Source: an uncultured Erwinia sp.
GTDB lineage: Bacteria > Pseudomonadota > Gammaproteobacteria > Enterobacterales > Enterobacteriaceae
Direction of reading: 5' to 3'
DNA: 64,000 bases
Assembly (NCBI GenBank): GCA_913775305.1
Contig: CAJYIY010000069.1
Span: 1 to 64,000, forward strand
This document shows positions 1-9,113 of this stretch, piece by piece (positions within the stretch are counted from its first letter, which is position 1; every line of letters starts with the position of its first letter). The notes below the pieces were generated by a model that had not been told where the DNA came from, searched no databases, and saw nothing but the letters and a program-made list of their open reading frames with translations. A program made the translations under genes and the position numbers.

Positions 1-75
1 ACTCAGAAGTGAAACGCCGTAGCGCCGATGGTAGTGTGGGGCCTCCCCATGCGAGAGTAGGGAACTGCCAGGCAT
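1..75 (+). rRNA. rrf: 5S ribosomal RNA, 3' part
   Basis: The first 75 bases match the 3' two thirds of enterobacterial 5S rRNA, ending in the conserved ...CTGCCAGGCAT. The 5' end lies outside the window, so a complete rRNA operon is expected to the left. In E. coli the operon next to mobB is rrnA, and the gene order here agrees. Confidence 0.95.
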
Positions 76-88
76 CAAATTAAGCAGA

Positions 89-115
89 AGGCCATCCGTA
101 AGGATGGCCTTTTTG
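89..115 (+). terminator. Rho-independent terminator of the rRNA operon
   Basis: Perfect hairpin AGGCCATCC-GTAA-GGATGGCCT followed by a T run, 13 bases after the end of the 5S rRNA. It ends the rRNA operon. Confidence 0.9.
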
Positions 116-198
116 CGTTTGAGGGACCCGGCCAGCCCGTCTTTCGCCTTTCCCGGGCATTTCACCCGCGACAAATCCCGAGCGTTGAATTGCGTGCG

Positions 199-708
199 CT
201 ACGCTTTCTTCGCTGACATCCAACTTTCAATAAAATCAGCGATCTCCACTGTATTATTTAAATCTAATCGAACCACACTAAGCTCAAGTTTGATATCACT
301 GGCAACGGCAATCACCCATTGATCCAACGATAAGGGTGGCTGTTTACCTGTGCCTGAGCGATGAAGCACTATTTTTGCAACTTCCTCATGCTTAAAGCCC
401 TCGACCAGGATCAGATCGAGTTCAGAAGCGTTCATTCTGCTGGCAAAATAATGCAGGTTGTGCCCGTTCTGCTGAGGCGTTTCTGTCATTAACGCCCAAC
501 GTAGCTCACTGGCTACCATGACCTGATCGGCCCCTGCTTTACGTAACTCATCGCTATCCTTCCCTGGCGTATCAACCTCCATCTGATGATGGGTATGTTT
601 GATCAGTCCACAGCGGATGCCTCGCGATTTGAGTTCAGGAATTAACAGCTTGAGCAGGGTTGTTTTACCCGTACCGCTCCACGCGGAGATGGCCAGAAGT
701 GGGATCAT
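199..708 (-). CDS. mobB: MobB, molybdopterin-guanine dinucleotide biosynthesis adaptor
   Basis: Small P-loop GTP-binding protein of 169 residues that assists MobA in attaching GMP to molybdopterin to form the bis-MGD cofactor of molybdoenzymes. The N-terminus carries the Walker A motif SAWSGTGKTT at about residues 8-17. An HTHH stretch follows a little downstream and EGFKHE near residue 105, both typical of the family. The gene starts 14 bp after the mobA stop, so the two form a mobAB operon reading toward the rRNA operon. Length and order agree with E. coli. The protein is expected to be cytoplasmic. Confidence 0.95.
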   Translation of the reverse strand: MIPLLAISAWSGTGKTTLLKLLIPELKSRGIRCGLIKHTHHQMEVDTPGKDSDELRKAGADQVMVASELRWALMTETPQQNGHNLHYFASRMNASELDLILVEGFKHEEVAKIVLHRSGTGKQPPLSLDQWVIAVASDIKLELSVVRLDLNNTVEIADFIESWMSAKKA

Positions 709-722
709 TAAGCGGGTTCCAT

Positions 723-1307
723 TCAGTTTTTAAGATCTTCGGGATAATTAATATTACTGAAGGCAGCTTCCGCATGCTTGAACAGCACACCGTGCCCGCC
801 CGCCTGCTGTAAAAAAAACAGCAGCCTGCGTTCACCACGATCAAGATACTCCCGTAGCTGTTTAGCCAGGCTGCGATGCATTAATGCTAAAGCGGGGTGG
901 TCCCGATCTTCTGAACGAGCCCAGACTGCCAGTGCGCCGTTTCTATTACGCCATAAATGAGAAGCCAGGTTATCAGGTAGCTGAGGGGTATCGCAGGAAG
1001 AAAAAACCACCCATTCTGTTTCAGCCTGCTCCAGTGCGGCCAGCATACCCGCCAGCGGGCCCGGGAAATCAGGTATGGTATCGGTGATAACCGGAAAGCC
1101 ACTCTGTTGATATGCCGCAAGGTTACGATTGGCATTAATCAATACAGTATCAACCTGGGGCTTTAAACGCTGCAATACGTGGTGATAAAGCGGCTGCTGA
1201 TGCCAGATAATCAATCCTTTATCCTGGCCTCCCATTCTGCTGCCCCGGCCGCCAGCAAGGATCACTCCGGTGATGGCCGGTTGTTCAGAACTTGAGTGAA
1301 TAGCCAT
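723..1307 (-). CDS. mobA: MobA, molybdenum cofactor guanylyltransferase
   Basis: Transfers GMP from GTP to molybdopterin-Mo to make Mo-MGD. The 194-residue protein has the nucleotidyltransferase signature GVILAGGRGSRMGGQDKGL at residues 14-32, with the conserved glycines and lysine that bind GTP. A later NANRN and a VFSSCDTPQLP stretch (the metal-binding D of the family) fit the fold. It is the first gene of mobAB and diverges from yihD across a 78 bp gap that must hold both promoters. Length matches E. coli MobA (194). Confidence 0.95.
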   Translation of the reverse strand: MAIHSSSEQPAITGVILAGGRGSRMGGQDKGLIIWHQQPLYHHVLQRLKPQVDTVLINANRNLAAYQQSGFPVITDTIPDFPGPLAGMLAALEQAETEWVVFSSCDTPQLPDNLASHLWRNRNGALAVWARSEDRDHPALALMHRSLAKQLREYLDRGERRLLFFLQQAGGHGVLFKHAEAAFSNINYPEDLKN

Positions 1308-1385
1308 TCTTTTTCTGTCCTTTAAACAAGTTTGGCGTGTAGACAGTTATCGTAACTGAAGTCTATTTATACAGGGAACAACAAT

Positions 1386-1655
1386 ATGAAATGCCACCGC
1401 CTCAATGAACTTATCAGCCTGCTGCAGCCGGCATGGCAGCAAGAACCCGACCTCAACCTTGTGCAGTTTTTACAGAAAATGGCCGATGAAGCAGGGTTTA
1501 ACCAGCCAATGGCAGCACTGACCGATGATGTATTGATCTATCATCTTAAGATGCGAGGCCGTGATAAAAATGCGGAAATTCCCGGATTAAAGAAGGACTA
1601 TGAGGATGACTTCAAGACCGCGCTGCTTCGTGCTCGTGGCGTGATCAAAGATTAA
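1386..1655 (+). CDS. yihD: YihD family protein (DUF1040)
   Basis: Conserved enterobacterial protein of 89 residues with no established biochemical function. It starts [10 protein letters not shown] and is highly conserved in the middle part ([18 protein letters not shown]). It is charged and soluble, with no signal or membrane segment. An AGGG ribosome site lies about 9 bases before the ATG. It stands between the divergent mobAB operon and srkA, as in E. coli, where it precedes srkA-dsbA. The 82 bp gap to srkA could allow co-transcription. Confidence 0.93.
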   Translation: MKCHRLNELISLLQPAWQQEPDLNLVQFLQKMADEAGFNQPMAALTDDVLIYHLKMRGRDKNAEIPGLKKDYEDDFKTALLRARGVIKD

Positions 1656-1737
1656 ATCTTCTCCGGCAGCCGAAGCCATCGGCTTTTGATGATATTCTAC
1701 GCCGCTATACTCACGTACCGATCAATGAGCCTGCCGC

Positions 1738-2730
1738 ATGACAGAAGCCGCTTTTAACTTCGAAACGCTTACCCCTGACACTATCCTCGATGCTTTGTGG
1801 GAAACCGGCCTGCGGGTAGAGTCCGGGCTTATGGCGCTGAACAGCTATGAAAACCGCGTTTACCAGTTTACCGATGAAGATAAACGCCGCTATGTGGCAA
1901 AGTTTTACCGCCCTCAGCGCTGGTCTCAGCAGCAGATTGAAGAAGAACATCATTTCTCCGTGGAGTTACTGGCTGATGAAGTCCCTGTTGCTGCACCATT
2001 AAATCTGCAGGGAAAGACGCTGCATCAGCACCAGGGTTTCTGGTTCGCCATTTTCCCCAGCCTCGGTGGACGTCAGTATGAAACAGATAACTACGACCAG
2101 CTGGAATGGGTAGGCCGTTTCCTTGGTCGTATCCATCAGACAGGTCGAAGGGAAACGTTTAAACACCGGCCGACGATAGGCCTGGCGGAATATGTGGATC
2201 AACCCATGCAGATACTGGCCAGTAGTGCGCTGCTTCCAGGTGCGCTGAAGGAGAGTTTATTGGCGAGTATTGAGCGGCTACGCACAACTTTACAAAACTG
2301 CTGGCATACTCAGTGGCGGCCGCTGCGTCTGCACGGTGATTGCCATCCGGGAAATATTCTGTGGCGAGATGGTCCGCTCTTTGTTGATCTGGACGATGCC
2401 CGTAATGGCCCTGCGGTGCAGGATTTATGGATGCTGGTCAACGGCGATCGTCAGGAGCAGCGGATCCAGTGGGATATTTTACTTGAAGCTTACGGTGAGT
2501 TCTGTGAGTTTGACGCTCAAGAATTGTCACTGATTGAGCCTTTACGTGCTATGCGGATGGTTTATTATCTGGCGTGGGTTGTTCGCAGATGGGACGACCC
2601 GGCTTTCCCGGGAAGTTTCCCGTGGATGACGGATGAGGATTTTTGGCGTCGTCAGATATCCATATTTAATGAGCAGGATAAGCTGCTGCAGGAGCCTCCT
2701 CTGCAGCTGATGCCTGATTTCCAGGTGTGA
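1738..2730 (+). CDS. srkA: SrkA (RdoA/YihE), stress response Ser/Thr kinase
   Basis: Cytoplasmic kinase with the aminoglycoside-phosphotransferase/choline kinase fold, which phosphorylates itself and protein substrates and protects cells during envelope and oxidative stress. The catalytic loop LHGDCHPGNILW is at about residues 198-209, followed by the metal-binding FVDLDDARNGPA at about 214-225. The 330 residues match the family length (328 in E. coli). The gene lies 48 bp upstream of dsbA. In E. coli the two are co-transcribed and Cpx-controlled; no clear CpxR box was located here. Confidence 0.96.
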   Translation: MTEAAFNFETLTPDTILDALWETGLRVESGLMALNSYENRVYQFTDEDKRRYVAKFYRPQRWSQQQIEEEHHFSVELLADEVPVAAPLNLQGKTLHQHQGFWFAIFPSLGGRQYETDNYDQLEWVGRFLGRIHQTGRRETFKHRPTIGLAEYVDQPMQILASSALLPGALKESLLASIERLRTTLQNCWHTQWRPLRLHGDCHPGNILWRDGPLFVDLDDARNGPAVQDLWMLVNGDRQEQRIQWDILLEAYGEFCEFDAQELSLIEPLRAMRMVYYLAWVVRRWDDPAFPGSFPWMTDEDFWRRQISIFNEQDKLLQEPPLQLMPDFQV

Positions 2731-2778
2731 TCACCCTTTGGTACGCCTACTGAGTAGAAACGAGGAGAGAGTTTCACG

Positions 2779-3408
2779 ATGAAAAAAATTTGGCTTGCAC
2801 TTGTCGGTATGGTACTGGCATTCAGCGCATCTGCTGCACAGTTTACCGATGGTCAGCAGTATGTCACGCTGAACAAACCCGCTTCCGGAGAACCCCAGGT
2901 TCTGGAGTTCTTTTCGTTCTTCTGCCCACACTGTTATGAATTCGAGCACGTCTGGCACGTTAGCGATGCCGTAAAAAAGAACCTGCCGGCTAACGTCAAA
3001 GTGACCAAATACCACGTTGAGTTTTTAGGTGGTGACATGGGTAAAACCGTGACTCAGGCATGGGCCGTTGCGATGGCGCTGGGCGTTGAGGATAAAGTCA
3101 CTGCACCTCTCTTTGAGGGTATCCAGAAAACTCAGACGATTACCGATCCTGCCAGCCTGAAGGATACCTTTGTGAAAGCTGCCGGTATCAAACCAGAAGA
3201 TTATGATGCCGCCTGGAATAGCTTTGTGGTGAAGTCACTGGTTGCGCAGCAGGAAAAAGCGGCAGTTGATTTAGATCTTCGCGGTGTTCCGGCAATGTTT
3301 GTTAATGGTAAGTATATGATTAACAACGGCGGCCTCGATACCAGCTCAATGGATAACTATGCTCAGCAGTATGCGAACGTAGTGAAATTCCTGATTGGCC
3401 AGAAGTAA
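2779..3408 (+). CDS. dsbA: DsbA, periplasmic thiol:disulfide oxidoreductase
   Basis: Introduces disulfide bonds into exported proteins in the periplasm and is reoxidised by DsbB. The 209-residue precursor has a clear signal peptide ([21 protein letters not shown]). The active site CPHC sits in [14 protein letters not shown], and the cis-proline loop RGVPAMFV is near the C-terminus. A strong AGGAGAG ribosome site precedes the ATG. It forms a unit with srkA and ends at a good terminator. The E. coli neighbours yihF and yihG are absent, so polA follows directly. Confidence 0.97.
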   Translation: MKKIWLALVGMVLAFSASAAQFTDGQQYVTLNKPASGEPQVLEFFSFFCPHCYEFEHVWHVSDAVKKNLPANVKVTKYHVEFLGGDMGKTVTQAWAVAMALGVEDKVTAPLFEGIQKTQTITDPASLKDTFVKAAGIKPEDYDAAWNSFVVKSLVAQQEKAAVDLDLRGVPAMFVNGKYMINNGGLDTSSMDNYAQQYANVVKFLIGQK

Positions 3409-3424
3409 TCAGTCAGATTAAATC

Positions 3425-3448
3425 GCCGGCTAGCAGGCCGGCTTTTTT
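3425..3448 (+). terminator. Rho-independent terminator after dsbA
   Basis: GCCGGC-TAGCAG-GCCGGC hairpin followed by six T, 17 bases after the dsbA stop. Confidence 0.85.
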
Positions 3449-3813
3449 GTCTTTTGACCTGCATAGATGCACTGAATTAAAATTATATTGGGCCCGCACC
3501 CGTTTTTCTCCTTCATCGTCACGCCTTTAACTAATATCCACATAATAATAATTTCGTCATTACCACTTTAAGCCGGCGATTACTCCGTTATCGCATTGAA
3601 TAATATGGTTATAATTTTTATTTTCGTTATGCCCTTTTCACGGATAAAGAAGGTTATTGAATTTACACACAAACTTATCCACAGGGCGTTGAGTCGAGAG
3701 GGACCACAAAACGGCAATTGATCTGTGAATAATGACCATTGCGGTTTTATCTTTCATATCCAGCTGTGGCATCCTTAACATCCATCCAAATCTAATCAAG
3801 AACGTGACGAACT
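3449..3813 (+). promoter_or_regulatory. polA upstream control region with two DnaA boxes
   Basis: This gene-free stretch of about 365 bp holds no ORF I can support. At 3675-3683 is the perfect DnaA box TTATCCACA (+). At 3724-3732 is TTATTCACA on the minus strand, which also fits TTWTNCACA. The two are in opposite orientation with centres 49 bp apart, 82-140 bp before the polA start. In E. coli DnaA boxes are known in the polA promoter region. No polA promoter hexamers stood out. The left part (3450-3660) is AT-rich without recognisable structure. Confidence 0.65.
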
Positions 3814-6609
3814 ATGGCTCAAATTGCAGAAAACCCGCTGATCCTGGTAGATGGCTCTTCCTACCTGTACCGCGCTTACCATGCGTTCCCTCCACTGACC
3901 AATAGTGCTGGTGAACCCACCGGGGCAATGTATGGCGTATTGAACATGCTACGCAGCCTGCTACTGCAATATAAGCCTAGCCATGTGGCGGTCGTCTTTG
4001 ACGCTAAAGGCAAAACGTTCCGTGACGAGCTGTTTGAAGAGTATAAATCTCACCGCCCGCCGATGCCCGATGACCTGCGTGCGCAAATTGCGCCGCTCCA
4101 TAACATGGTGAAAGCAATGGGGCTGCCGCTGCTGGCTGTATCCGGAGTGGAAGCCGATGACGTGATCGGCACGCTGGCGCTGGCGGCTGAAAAAATGGGT
4201 AAACCCGTACTGATAAGCACGGGCGATAAGGATATGGCCCAGCTGGTTACACCCAATATCACGCTGATTAACACCATGAATAATGCCATCCTGGGCCCGG
4301 AAGAGGTGGTGGAAAAATATGGTATTCCCCCTTCGCTGATTATCGACTTTCTGGCGCTGATGGGGGATTCATCAGACAATATTCCAGGCGTACCCGGCGT
4401 GGGAGAGAAGACTGCACAGGCGCTGCTTCAGGGGCTGGGCGGTATTAAAGATATTTACGCCAATCTCGACAGCGTTGCCGGGTTAACCTTCCGTGGTGCG
4501 AAAACCATGGCCGCCAAGCTGGAACAGAATAAAGAGATGGCGCTGCTGTCCTATCAGCTGGCCACCATTAAAACCGATGTTGAACTGGAACAGACCTGTG
4601 ACCAGCTGACGGTCAATGAACCTGCGACGAAAGAGTTGCTGGCCCTGTTTAAGCACTATGAGTTCCGCCGCTGGATCGTCGATCTGGAAGAGGGAAAATG
4701 GCTACAGGGTAAAGCGAGCGGCTCTTCCGTGCAGAAATCTAAAACGGCGCCTGCTGCGGAGTCCTCTGTTGCGGAGCAGCCGGTCAGCGTATTGTCATCG
4801 GATGGCTATGTCACCATTCTTGATGAAGCAACTTTTGAAAGCTGGCTGCAAAAACTACAGCATAGCGAACTGTTCGCCTTCGACCTGGAAACGGACTCGC
4901 TGGATACGCTAAGTGCCAATATTGTGGGCCTGTCATTTGCGGTTGCACCGGGTGAAGCGGCTTATCTTCCGGTAGCGCATGATTACCTTGATGCTCCTGA
5001 GCAGCTGGATCGCAGCAGCGTATTGTCACGTCTCAAGCCGCTGTTGGAAGATAACCGCGCGCTGAAGGTTGGGCAAAACCTTAAATACGATCGTGGCGTA
5101 CTGAAAAACTATGATATTGATTTGAAAGGCATCAGGTTTGATACCATGCTGGAATCCTATGCGCTGAATAGCGTAGCGGGCCGCCATGATATGGATACTC
5201 TGGCATCGCGCTGGCTGAACCATAAAACGGTAACGTTCGAAGAGATTGCCGGTAAGGGGAAGAACCAGCTGACCTTTAACCAGATAGCACTCGAACAGGC
5301 TGCACATTATGCGGCAGAAGACGCCGACGTGACGTTACAGCTGCACCTGAAAATGTGGCCTGAACTGGAAAAAGAACAGGGACCCAGAACAGTTTTCGAC
5401 CAGATAGAAATGCCGCTGGTGCCGGTTATCTCACGGATTGAGCGTAACGGCGTGCTGATCGATCAGCATATACTGGCCGCGCACTCAAAAGAGCTGGCCA
5501 CGCGGCTGGCAGAGCTGGAACTGCGGGCCCATGAGCTTGCCGGTGAGCCATTCAACCTTTCCTCACCTAAGCAGCTGCAAACGATTCTGTTTGAAAAGCA
5601 GGGGATTAAACCGACCAAAAAGACGCCCGGCGGCGCACCGTCGACCAGCGAAGAAGTGCTTGCTGAACTGGCACTGGACTATCCGCTGCCTAAAGTGATC
5701 CTTGAGCACCGCGGTTTATCTAAGCTGAAATCGACCTATACCGACAAGCTGCCGCAGATGATCAATCCGCTTTCTGGCCGTGTGCACACCTCCTATCACC
5801 AGACGGTGACGGCGACGGGAAGACTCTCTTCCAGCGATCCTAACCTGCAAAATATTCCGGTGCGTAATGATGAGGGGCGACGTATTCGCCAGGCATTTAT
5901 TGCTCCCAAAGGGCACGTCATCGTTGCCGCTGACTATTCGCAGATTGAGCTACGTATCATGGCTCACCTTTCCCAGGATAAGGGACTGATGACTGCGTTT
6001 GCTAATGATCGGGATATCCACCGCGCGACCGCAGCAGAAGTCTTTGGCGTGGCGTTGGACAACGTCAGCGGTGAGCAGCGACGCAGCGCAAAGGCGATTA
6101 ACTTCGGTTTGATTTATGGCATGAGCGCATTTGGGCTGTCGCGTCAGCTGAATATTGGTGCTGGTGAGGCGAAAAAGTATATGGATCTCTACTTTGAACG
6201 TTATCCGGGAGTGCTGCGGTATATGGAAAGCACCCGTGAGCAGGCTGCTGAAAAGGGCTACGTTTCAACCCTGGACGGGCGCCGGTTGTATCTACCGGAT
6301 ATTAAAGCCAGCAATGCAATGCGCCGTAAGGCAGCTGAGCGTGCAGCCATTAACGCCCCAATGCAGGGGACGGCAGCGGATATTATCAAACGCGCGATGA
6401 TTGCCGTGGACGACTGGCTGAATCAGCAAGCGGAACCCGCCGTGAAGATGATCATGCAGGTGCACGATGAACTGGTATTTGAAGTCAGAGCGGATGCCGT
6501 GGAGGCTGCGTCGGCAAAAATCCGTCAACTGATGGAAAGCAGTATGAAGCTGGATGTCCCTCTGCGTGTTGATATTGGCGTTGGTGACAACTGGGATCAG
6601 GCGCACTAA
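3814..6609 (+). CDS. polA: DNA polymerase I
   Basis: Replaces RNA primers on Okazaki fragments and fills repair gaps. The 931 residues contain, in order, the 5'-3' flap nuclease domain (about 1-290, starting [17 protein letters not shown]), a 3'-5' exonuclease with the metal ligands in [11 protein letters not shown] (about 354-364) and the family A polymerase domain. Motif A is [19 protein letters not shown], motif B is [19 protein letters not shown] and motif C is [11 protein letters not shown]. All catalytic residues are present, so proofreading and polymerisation should be active. It is followed by spf, as in E. coli, and is probably monocistronic. Confidence 0.99.
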   Translation: MAQIAENPLILVDGSSYLYRAYHAFPPLTNSAGEPTGAMYGVLNMLRSLLLQYKPSHVAVVFDAKGKTFRDELFEEYKSHRPPMPDDLRAQIAPLHNMVKAMGLPLLAVSGVEADDVIGTLALAAEKMGKPVLISTGDKDMAQLVTPNITLINTMNNAILGPEEVVEKYGIPPSLIIDFLALMGDSSDNIPGVPGVGEKTAQALLQGLGGIKDIYANLDSVAGLTFRGAKTMAAKLEQNKEMALLSYQLATIKTDVELEQTCDQLTVNEPATKELLALFKHYEFRRWIVDLEEGKWLQGKASGSSVQKSKTAPAAESSVAEQPVSVLSSDGYVTILDEATFESWLQKLQHSELFAFDLETDSLDTLSANIVGLSFAVAPGEAAYLPVAHDYLDAPEQLDRSSVLSRLKPLLEDNRALKVGQNLKYDRGVLKNYDIDLKGIRFDTMLESYALNSVAGRHDMDTLASRWLNHKTVTFEEIAGKGKNQLTFNQIALEQAAHYAAEDADVTLQLHLKMWPELEKEQGPRTVFDQIEMPLVPVISRIERNGVLIDQHILAAHSKELATRLAELELRAHELAGEPFNLSSPKQLQTILFEKQGIKPTKKTPGGAPSTSEEVLAELALDYPLPKVILEHRGLSKLKSTYTDKLPQMINPLSGRVHTSYHQTVTATGRLSSSDPNLQNIPVRNDEGRRIRQAFIAPKGHVIVAADYSQIELRIMAHLSQDKGLMTAFANDRDIHRATAAEVFGVALDNVSGEQRRSAKAINFGLIYGMSAFGLSRQLNIGAGEAKKYMDLYFERYPGVLRYMESTREQAAEKGYVSTLDGRRLYLPDIKASNAMRRKAAERAAINAPMQGTAADIIKRAMIAVDDWLNQQAEPAVKMIMQVHDELVFEVRADAVEAASAKIRQLMESSMKLDVPLRVDIGVGDNWDQAH

Positions 6610-6622
6610 TTACGCATGTACG

Positions 6623-6649
6623 AGGCCGGGACAGTCACTTTCCCGGCCT
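6623..6649 (+). terminator. Hairpin after polA, possible terminator
   Basis: Strong stem AGGCCGGGA / TCCCGGCCT with a nine-base loop, 14 bases after the polA stop. No T run follows, so it may act with Rho or protect the 3' end. A second hairpin (GCTGAG...CTCAGC, 6706-6738) followed by T-rich sequence is the alternative end. Confidence 0.4.
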
Positions 6650-6875
6650 GAAACAGCGATAAGAAAATAATCGATTTAATCGTTTCAGCTCCTGAACAGG
6701 GATAGGCTGAGGTTCCCGGTGGCGCTAACCGTCTCAGCTTTAAGCATTTTTTAAGTAATTAAGCTACATAAACACGGTCATTATGTGACGAATGTTGGAT
6801 CTTGACCGTTGTTTTCTGAAAATTAACTACAAAAAACCCTTTTTAGCGCTCAAAAAATCATGTAGAGTTTATCGC

Positions 6876-6983
6876 GTAGGGTACAGAGGTAAGATGTTCT
6901 ATCTTTCAGACCTTTTACTTCACGTAATCGGATTTGGCTGAATATTTTAGCCGCCCCAGTCATTATGACTGGGGCGTTTTTTA
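6876..6983 (+). ncRNA. spf: Spot 42 small RNA
   Basis: Hfq-dependent RNA that represses catabolic mRNAs such as galK when glucose is present. The sequence begins GTAGGGTACAGAGGTAAG and follows E. coli Spot 42 almost base for base, including the unstructured central segment. It ends in the terminator GCCCCAGTCA-TT-ATGACTGGGGC plus T6, one base shorter in the loop. A TAGAGT -10 element is at 6863-6868. In E. coli cAMP-CRP represses this promoter. Only a half CRP site (TGTGA, 6784-6788) was seen upstream. Position between polA and engB is conserved. Confidence 0.97.
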
Positions 6984-7080
6984 TTGGGCGTCGTACAGGA
7001 TTTTGCGCAATAACTGCGCTCATCTGTCAGACAGACCCGCACAAGGCCGGCCTGCCAAAAGAGCGGCGAAAGAAGGTGAG

Positions 7081-7716
7081 TTATTCTCCGATCTCGTCTT
7101 CTTCAGTGGCGGGTGGGAGCTCGCTGTACCAGCTATCCAGCTTCAGCTTCAGCTTATCAACGCCGATTTTCTTCAATGACGAGAACATTTCTACCTGTAC
7201 GTTGCCAACGAAGCCTTTTGCCGTTTCACGTACCGCGTTGAGCTGTGCTTTACGCGCGCCAGAAGCCAGTTTATCCGCTTTGGTTAACAGTACCAGTACT
7301 TCGATGCCGCTCTGCACGGCCCACATAATCATCTGCTGATCGAGATCTTTCAGCGGATGGCGAATATCCATCAGCACCACCAGCCCCTTCAGGCATTGAC
7401 GTTTTTGCAGATATTCAGCCAGCGATCGCTGCCATTTCAGCTTCATCTCTTCCGGCACTTCGGCATAGCCGTAGCCGGGCAGATCCACCAGTCTGTAGCC
7501 TTCGGCAACCTGGAACAGGTTGATTAACTGAGTACGGCCCGGCGTTTTACTGGTGCGGGCAAGGCTTTTCTGATTTGTCAGCGTATTGAGCGCGCTGGAT
7601 TTACCCGCGTTTGAACGCCCGGCAAAAGCAACCTCAATGCCGGTATCGGCAGGCAGATGGCGGATATCCGGGGCGCTGGTGACAAAATGGGTGACGTGAT
7701 AATTCCAGCCAGACAA
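7081..7716 (-). CDS. engB: EngB (YihA/YsxC), ribosome biogenesis GTPase
   Basis: Essential GTPase acting in 50S subunit assembly. G1 is [10 protein letters not shown]2/G3 regions are TPGRTQLIN and [11 protein letters not shown], and G4 is TKADK. The frame stays open to an ATG at 7791, but that would add 25 residues absent from the family. I place the start at the TTG at 7714-7716, giving [12 protein letters not shown], which aligns with the E. coli N-terminus (MTNLNYQQTHFV) and gives 211 residues against 210. GGAG lies nine bases before this TTG. The intervening 7717-7791 would then be leader, containing a TATAAT. Confidence 0.95.
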   Translation of the reverse strand: MSGWNYHVTHFVTSAPDIRHLPADTGIEVAFAGRSNAGKSSALNTLTNQKSLARTSKTPGRTQLINLFQVAEGYRLVDLPGYGYAEVPEEMKLKWQRSLAEYLQKRQCLKGLVVLMDIRHPLKDLDQQMIMWAVQSGIEVLVLLTKADKLASGARKAQLNAVRETAKGFVGNVQVEMFSSLKKIGVDKLKLKLDSWYSELPPATEEDEIGE

Positions 7717-7752
7717 AATAAAGTACTCCAGGGAAAAAAGTGAATTGCGTTG

Positions 7753-7758
7753 ATTATA
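7753..7758 (-). promoter_or_regulatory. Likely -10 element of engB promoter
   Basis: A perfect TATAAT on the minus strand, about 37 bases before the proposed TTG start of engB. No good -35 is seen at the normal distance. The location inside the frame extension supports the shorter engB start. Confidence 0.4.
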
Positions 7759-7938
7759 CCCTGTATGATCGAAAAGCGCCCGATAAGACATAATAACCCT
7801 GGTATTCTCTGTGAGATATTTGCCACAAACATTGGTGGCACTCTCTGCATTTTTTACTGGCTCACCCTGAAATTATCATTATTTTCATTGTGTTATAATT
7901 TTGATATCCAAAAAATAACGAAAAATTAAACTGCAGCC

Positions 7939-7966
7939 TTGATAGTCGGATGAGTTCGTCTACATT
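7939..7966 (+). promoter_or_regulatory. Likely csrC promoter
   Basis: TTGATA at 7939-7944, a 16-base spacer and TACATT at 7961-7966 predict a start near 7973. That gives an RNA of about 240 nt, the E. coli CsrC length. A TATAAT at 7894-7899 is an alternative. An imperfect 18-base dyad TGTGAGATATTTGCCACA at 7810-7827 resembles a UvrY/GacA box in its left half. Confidence 0.5.
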
Positions 7967-7972
7967 TTAAGG

Positions 7973-8212
7973 CAGAAACAGGCTGTTTCACTTCAGGATG
8001 AAGCGCTCATTGAGTATCAGGATGATGATGAGCAGGGAAAGGAGCGTGCGAAGGCATCGCACAACAGGATGGGAGCTCACCGGGATGTGGGCGATTTGCA
8101 AAGGAAAACCGGGACGTTGGCTGCTAAAAGGGATGCTGACACCGTCAGCCCTTCTCTGGAAGGTGCGAAAAAAGGCGACAGGGTGACCTGCCGCCTTTTT
8201 TCTTTCTCTGCT
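7973..8212 (+). ncRNA. csrC: CsrC-type regulatory RNA sequestering CsrA
   Basis: Not a protein gene: the short frames here have no family resemblance. The stretch carries about eleven GGA motifs, several as CAGGATG or GGGATG and many likely in hairpin loops. This is the hallmark of CsrB/CsrC RNAs that titrate the translational regulator CsrA. It ends with a terminator (GGCGACAGG-GTGA-CCTGCCGCC plus T run) very close to that of E. coli CsrC. It lies between engB and yihI, exactly where csrC sits in E. coli. The body is otherwise diverged, so the 5' end is an estimate. Expression would be expected to depend on BarA/UvrY. Confidence 0.85.
8169..8203 (+). terminator. Terminator of csrC
   Basis: AAAAGGCGACAGG-GTGA-CCTGCCGCCTTTT hairpin with one mismatch, followed by a pyrimidine-rich tail. 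Confidence 0.85.
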
Positions 8213-8269
8213 TTCTGCTAGATTCCGCCGCAATTCTATACTGAAGATAAACGTCTGAGAGCAGAAACC

Positions 8270-8800
8270 ATGAAGCAACCTGCACGCACGCCACAGGGAC
8301 AAAAACCTGCTGCAAAAAATAAGCGTAAAACCCGAGATCAACTGAATCAGGAAGCGCGCGATCGCAAGCGTGATAAAAAACGTAGCGGCAACGCCTCCGG
8401 CAGCCGTGCGAACCCTGTTACTGAAAGCCCGAAAGCCGGTAGCGGTAATAACAGTAAAGATCCGCGAATCGGCAGCAAAAAGCCTGTCGCACTGGGCGGA
8501 GAGGCCGTTGGCGCTAAACCGTCAAAACCAGCGAAAGCACCGAAGGTGCAGCCAGAGAAAAAACCGCGTCTGACGCCGCAGGAAGAACTGGCGATGCTGG
8601 AGAACGATGAACGTCTGGACGCATTACTGGATTGTCTGGAAAGCGGTGAGTCGCTGCCTGCTGAAGATCAGGCGTGGCTCGATCAGGCTCTGGATCGCAT
8701 TGACGTGCTGATGGAGCAGCTGGGTATTGCCCTAGATGATGATGTGGAAGATGAGGCTGCTGAAGAAGATATGTATCGCCTGCTGAAGGGCGGCAACTGA
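8270..8800 (+). CDS. yihI: YihI, GTPase-activating protein for Der
   Basis: Stimulates GTP hydrolysis by the ribosome-assembly GTPase Der (EngA) and so limits its activity. The 176-residue protein has a very basic, low-complexity N-terminal half ([19 protein letters not shown], about 17-35) that includes the conserved [13 protein letters not shown]. The acidic helical C-terminal half contains [14 protein letters not shown] and ends [12 protein letters not shown]. This two-part build matches E. coli YihI (169 residues). It follows csrC and precedes hemN. Cytoplasmic. Confidence 0.95.
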   Translation: MKQPARTPQGQKPAAKNKRKTRDQLNQEARDRKRDKKRSGNASGSRANPVTESPKAGSGNNSKDPRIGSKKPVALGGEAVGAKPSKPAKAPKVQPEKKPRLTPQEELAMLENDERLDALLDCLESGESLPAEDQAWLDQALDRIDVLMEQLGIALDDDVEDEAAEEDMYRLLKGGN

Positions 8801-8942
8801 TGCTTTCTCTTCGCTTCTGCGATGAGCTTTGTCCCACAGTTCGGGCAGGAAGCGTGTGCGTGCCCGGCATTCTGCATCTGATCATGACGTAAATTGAGGC
8901 AGAGCAATTCTGCTCTGCCTGCCATAACGGGTTTCTCTGCTG

Positions 8943-9107
8943 ATGATTTGGCCTGGATCAATGATTGCGCTGATTCTGCTGTGCTGGTTTGGGTGGTTGT
9001 TCGTTAAACTACAGCGGTTATCGCGCCTAAAAGCACGGCTGCGTAACAGGATCGTCAGCCGGCCTCTCCCTGTCCCGCGACGGTCAGTTCGAAAGCGTAT
9101 AAGGTAG
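8943..9107 (+). CDS. Small putative membrane protein upstream of hemN
   Basis: A 54-codon frame starting ATGATTTGGCC and stopping seven bases before the hemN ATG. The translation starts with one strongly hydrophobic segment (MIALILLCWFGWLFVKL, residues 7-23), followed by a short tail rich in Arg and Lys, the layout of a single-pass protein with a cytoplasmic basic end. An inner ATG at 8961 preceded by GGA is the alternative start. In Vibrio a larger DUF2489 membrane protein occupies the yihI-hemN gap, but no real similarity could be established. The closeness to hemN suggests translational coupling if it is real. Not recognised; it may be chance. Confidence 0.35.
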   Translation: MIWPGSMIALILLCWFGWLFVKLQRLSRLKARLRNRIVSRPLPVPRRSVRKRIR

Positions 9108-9113
9108 GCGAGC

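Noticed and set aside
6784..6801. CRP site upstream of spf
   Set aside because: Only the TGTGA half matches; the second half does not fit. The known CRP control of E. coli spf makes it plausible, but the sequence alone does not support a site.
7998..8186. 62-codon plus-strand frame inside the csrC region
   Set aside because: Its sequence consists of repeated GGA-derived codons; the RNA interpretation explains the motif pattern, position and terminator better.
8683..8961. Minus-strand frame of 92 codons with a CPNCGTK zinc-ribbon-like stretch opposite the end of yihI and the yihI-hemN gap
   Set aside because: More than a third lies antisense to the certain gene yihI, where its residues are low-complexity Ser runs mirroring yihI codons. 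Only two cysteines form a pair, and no ribosome site was seen. Probably chance.
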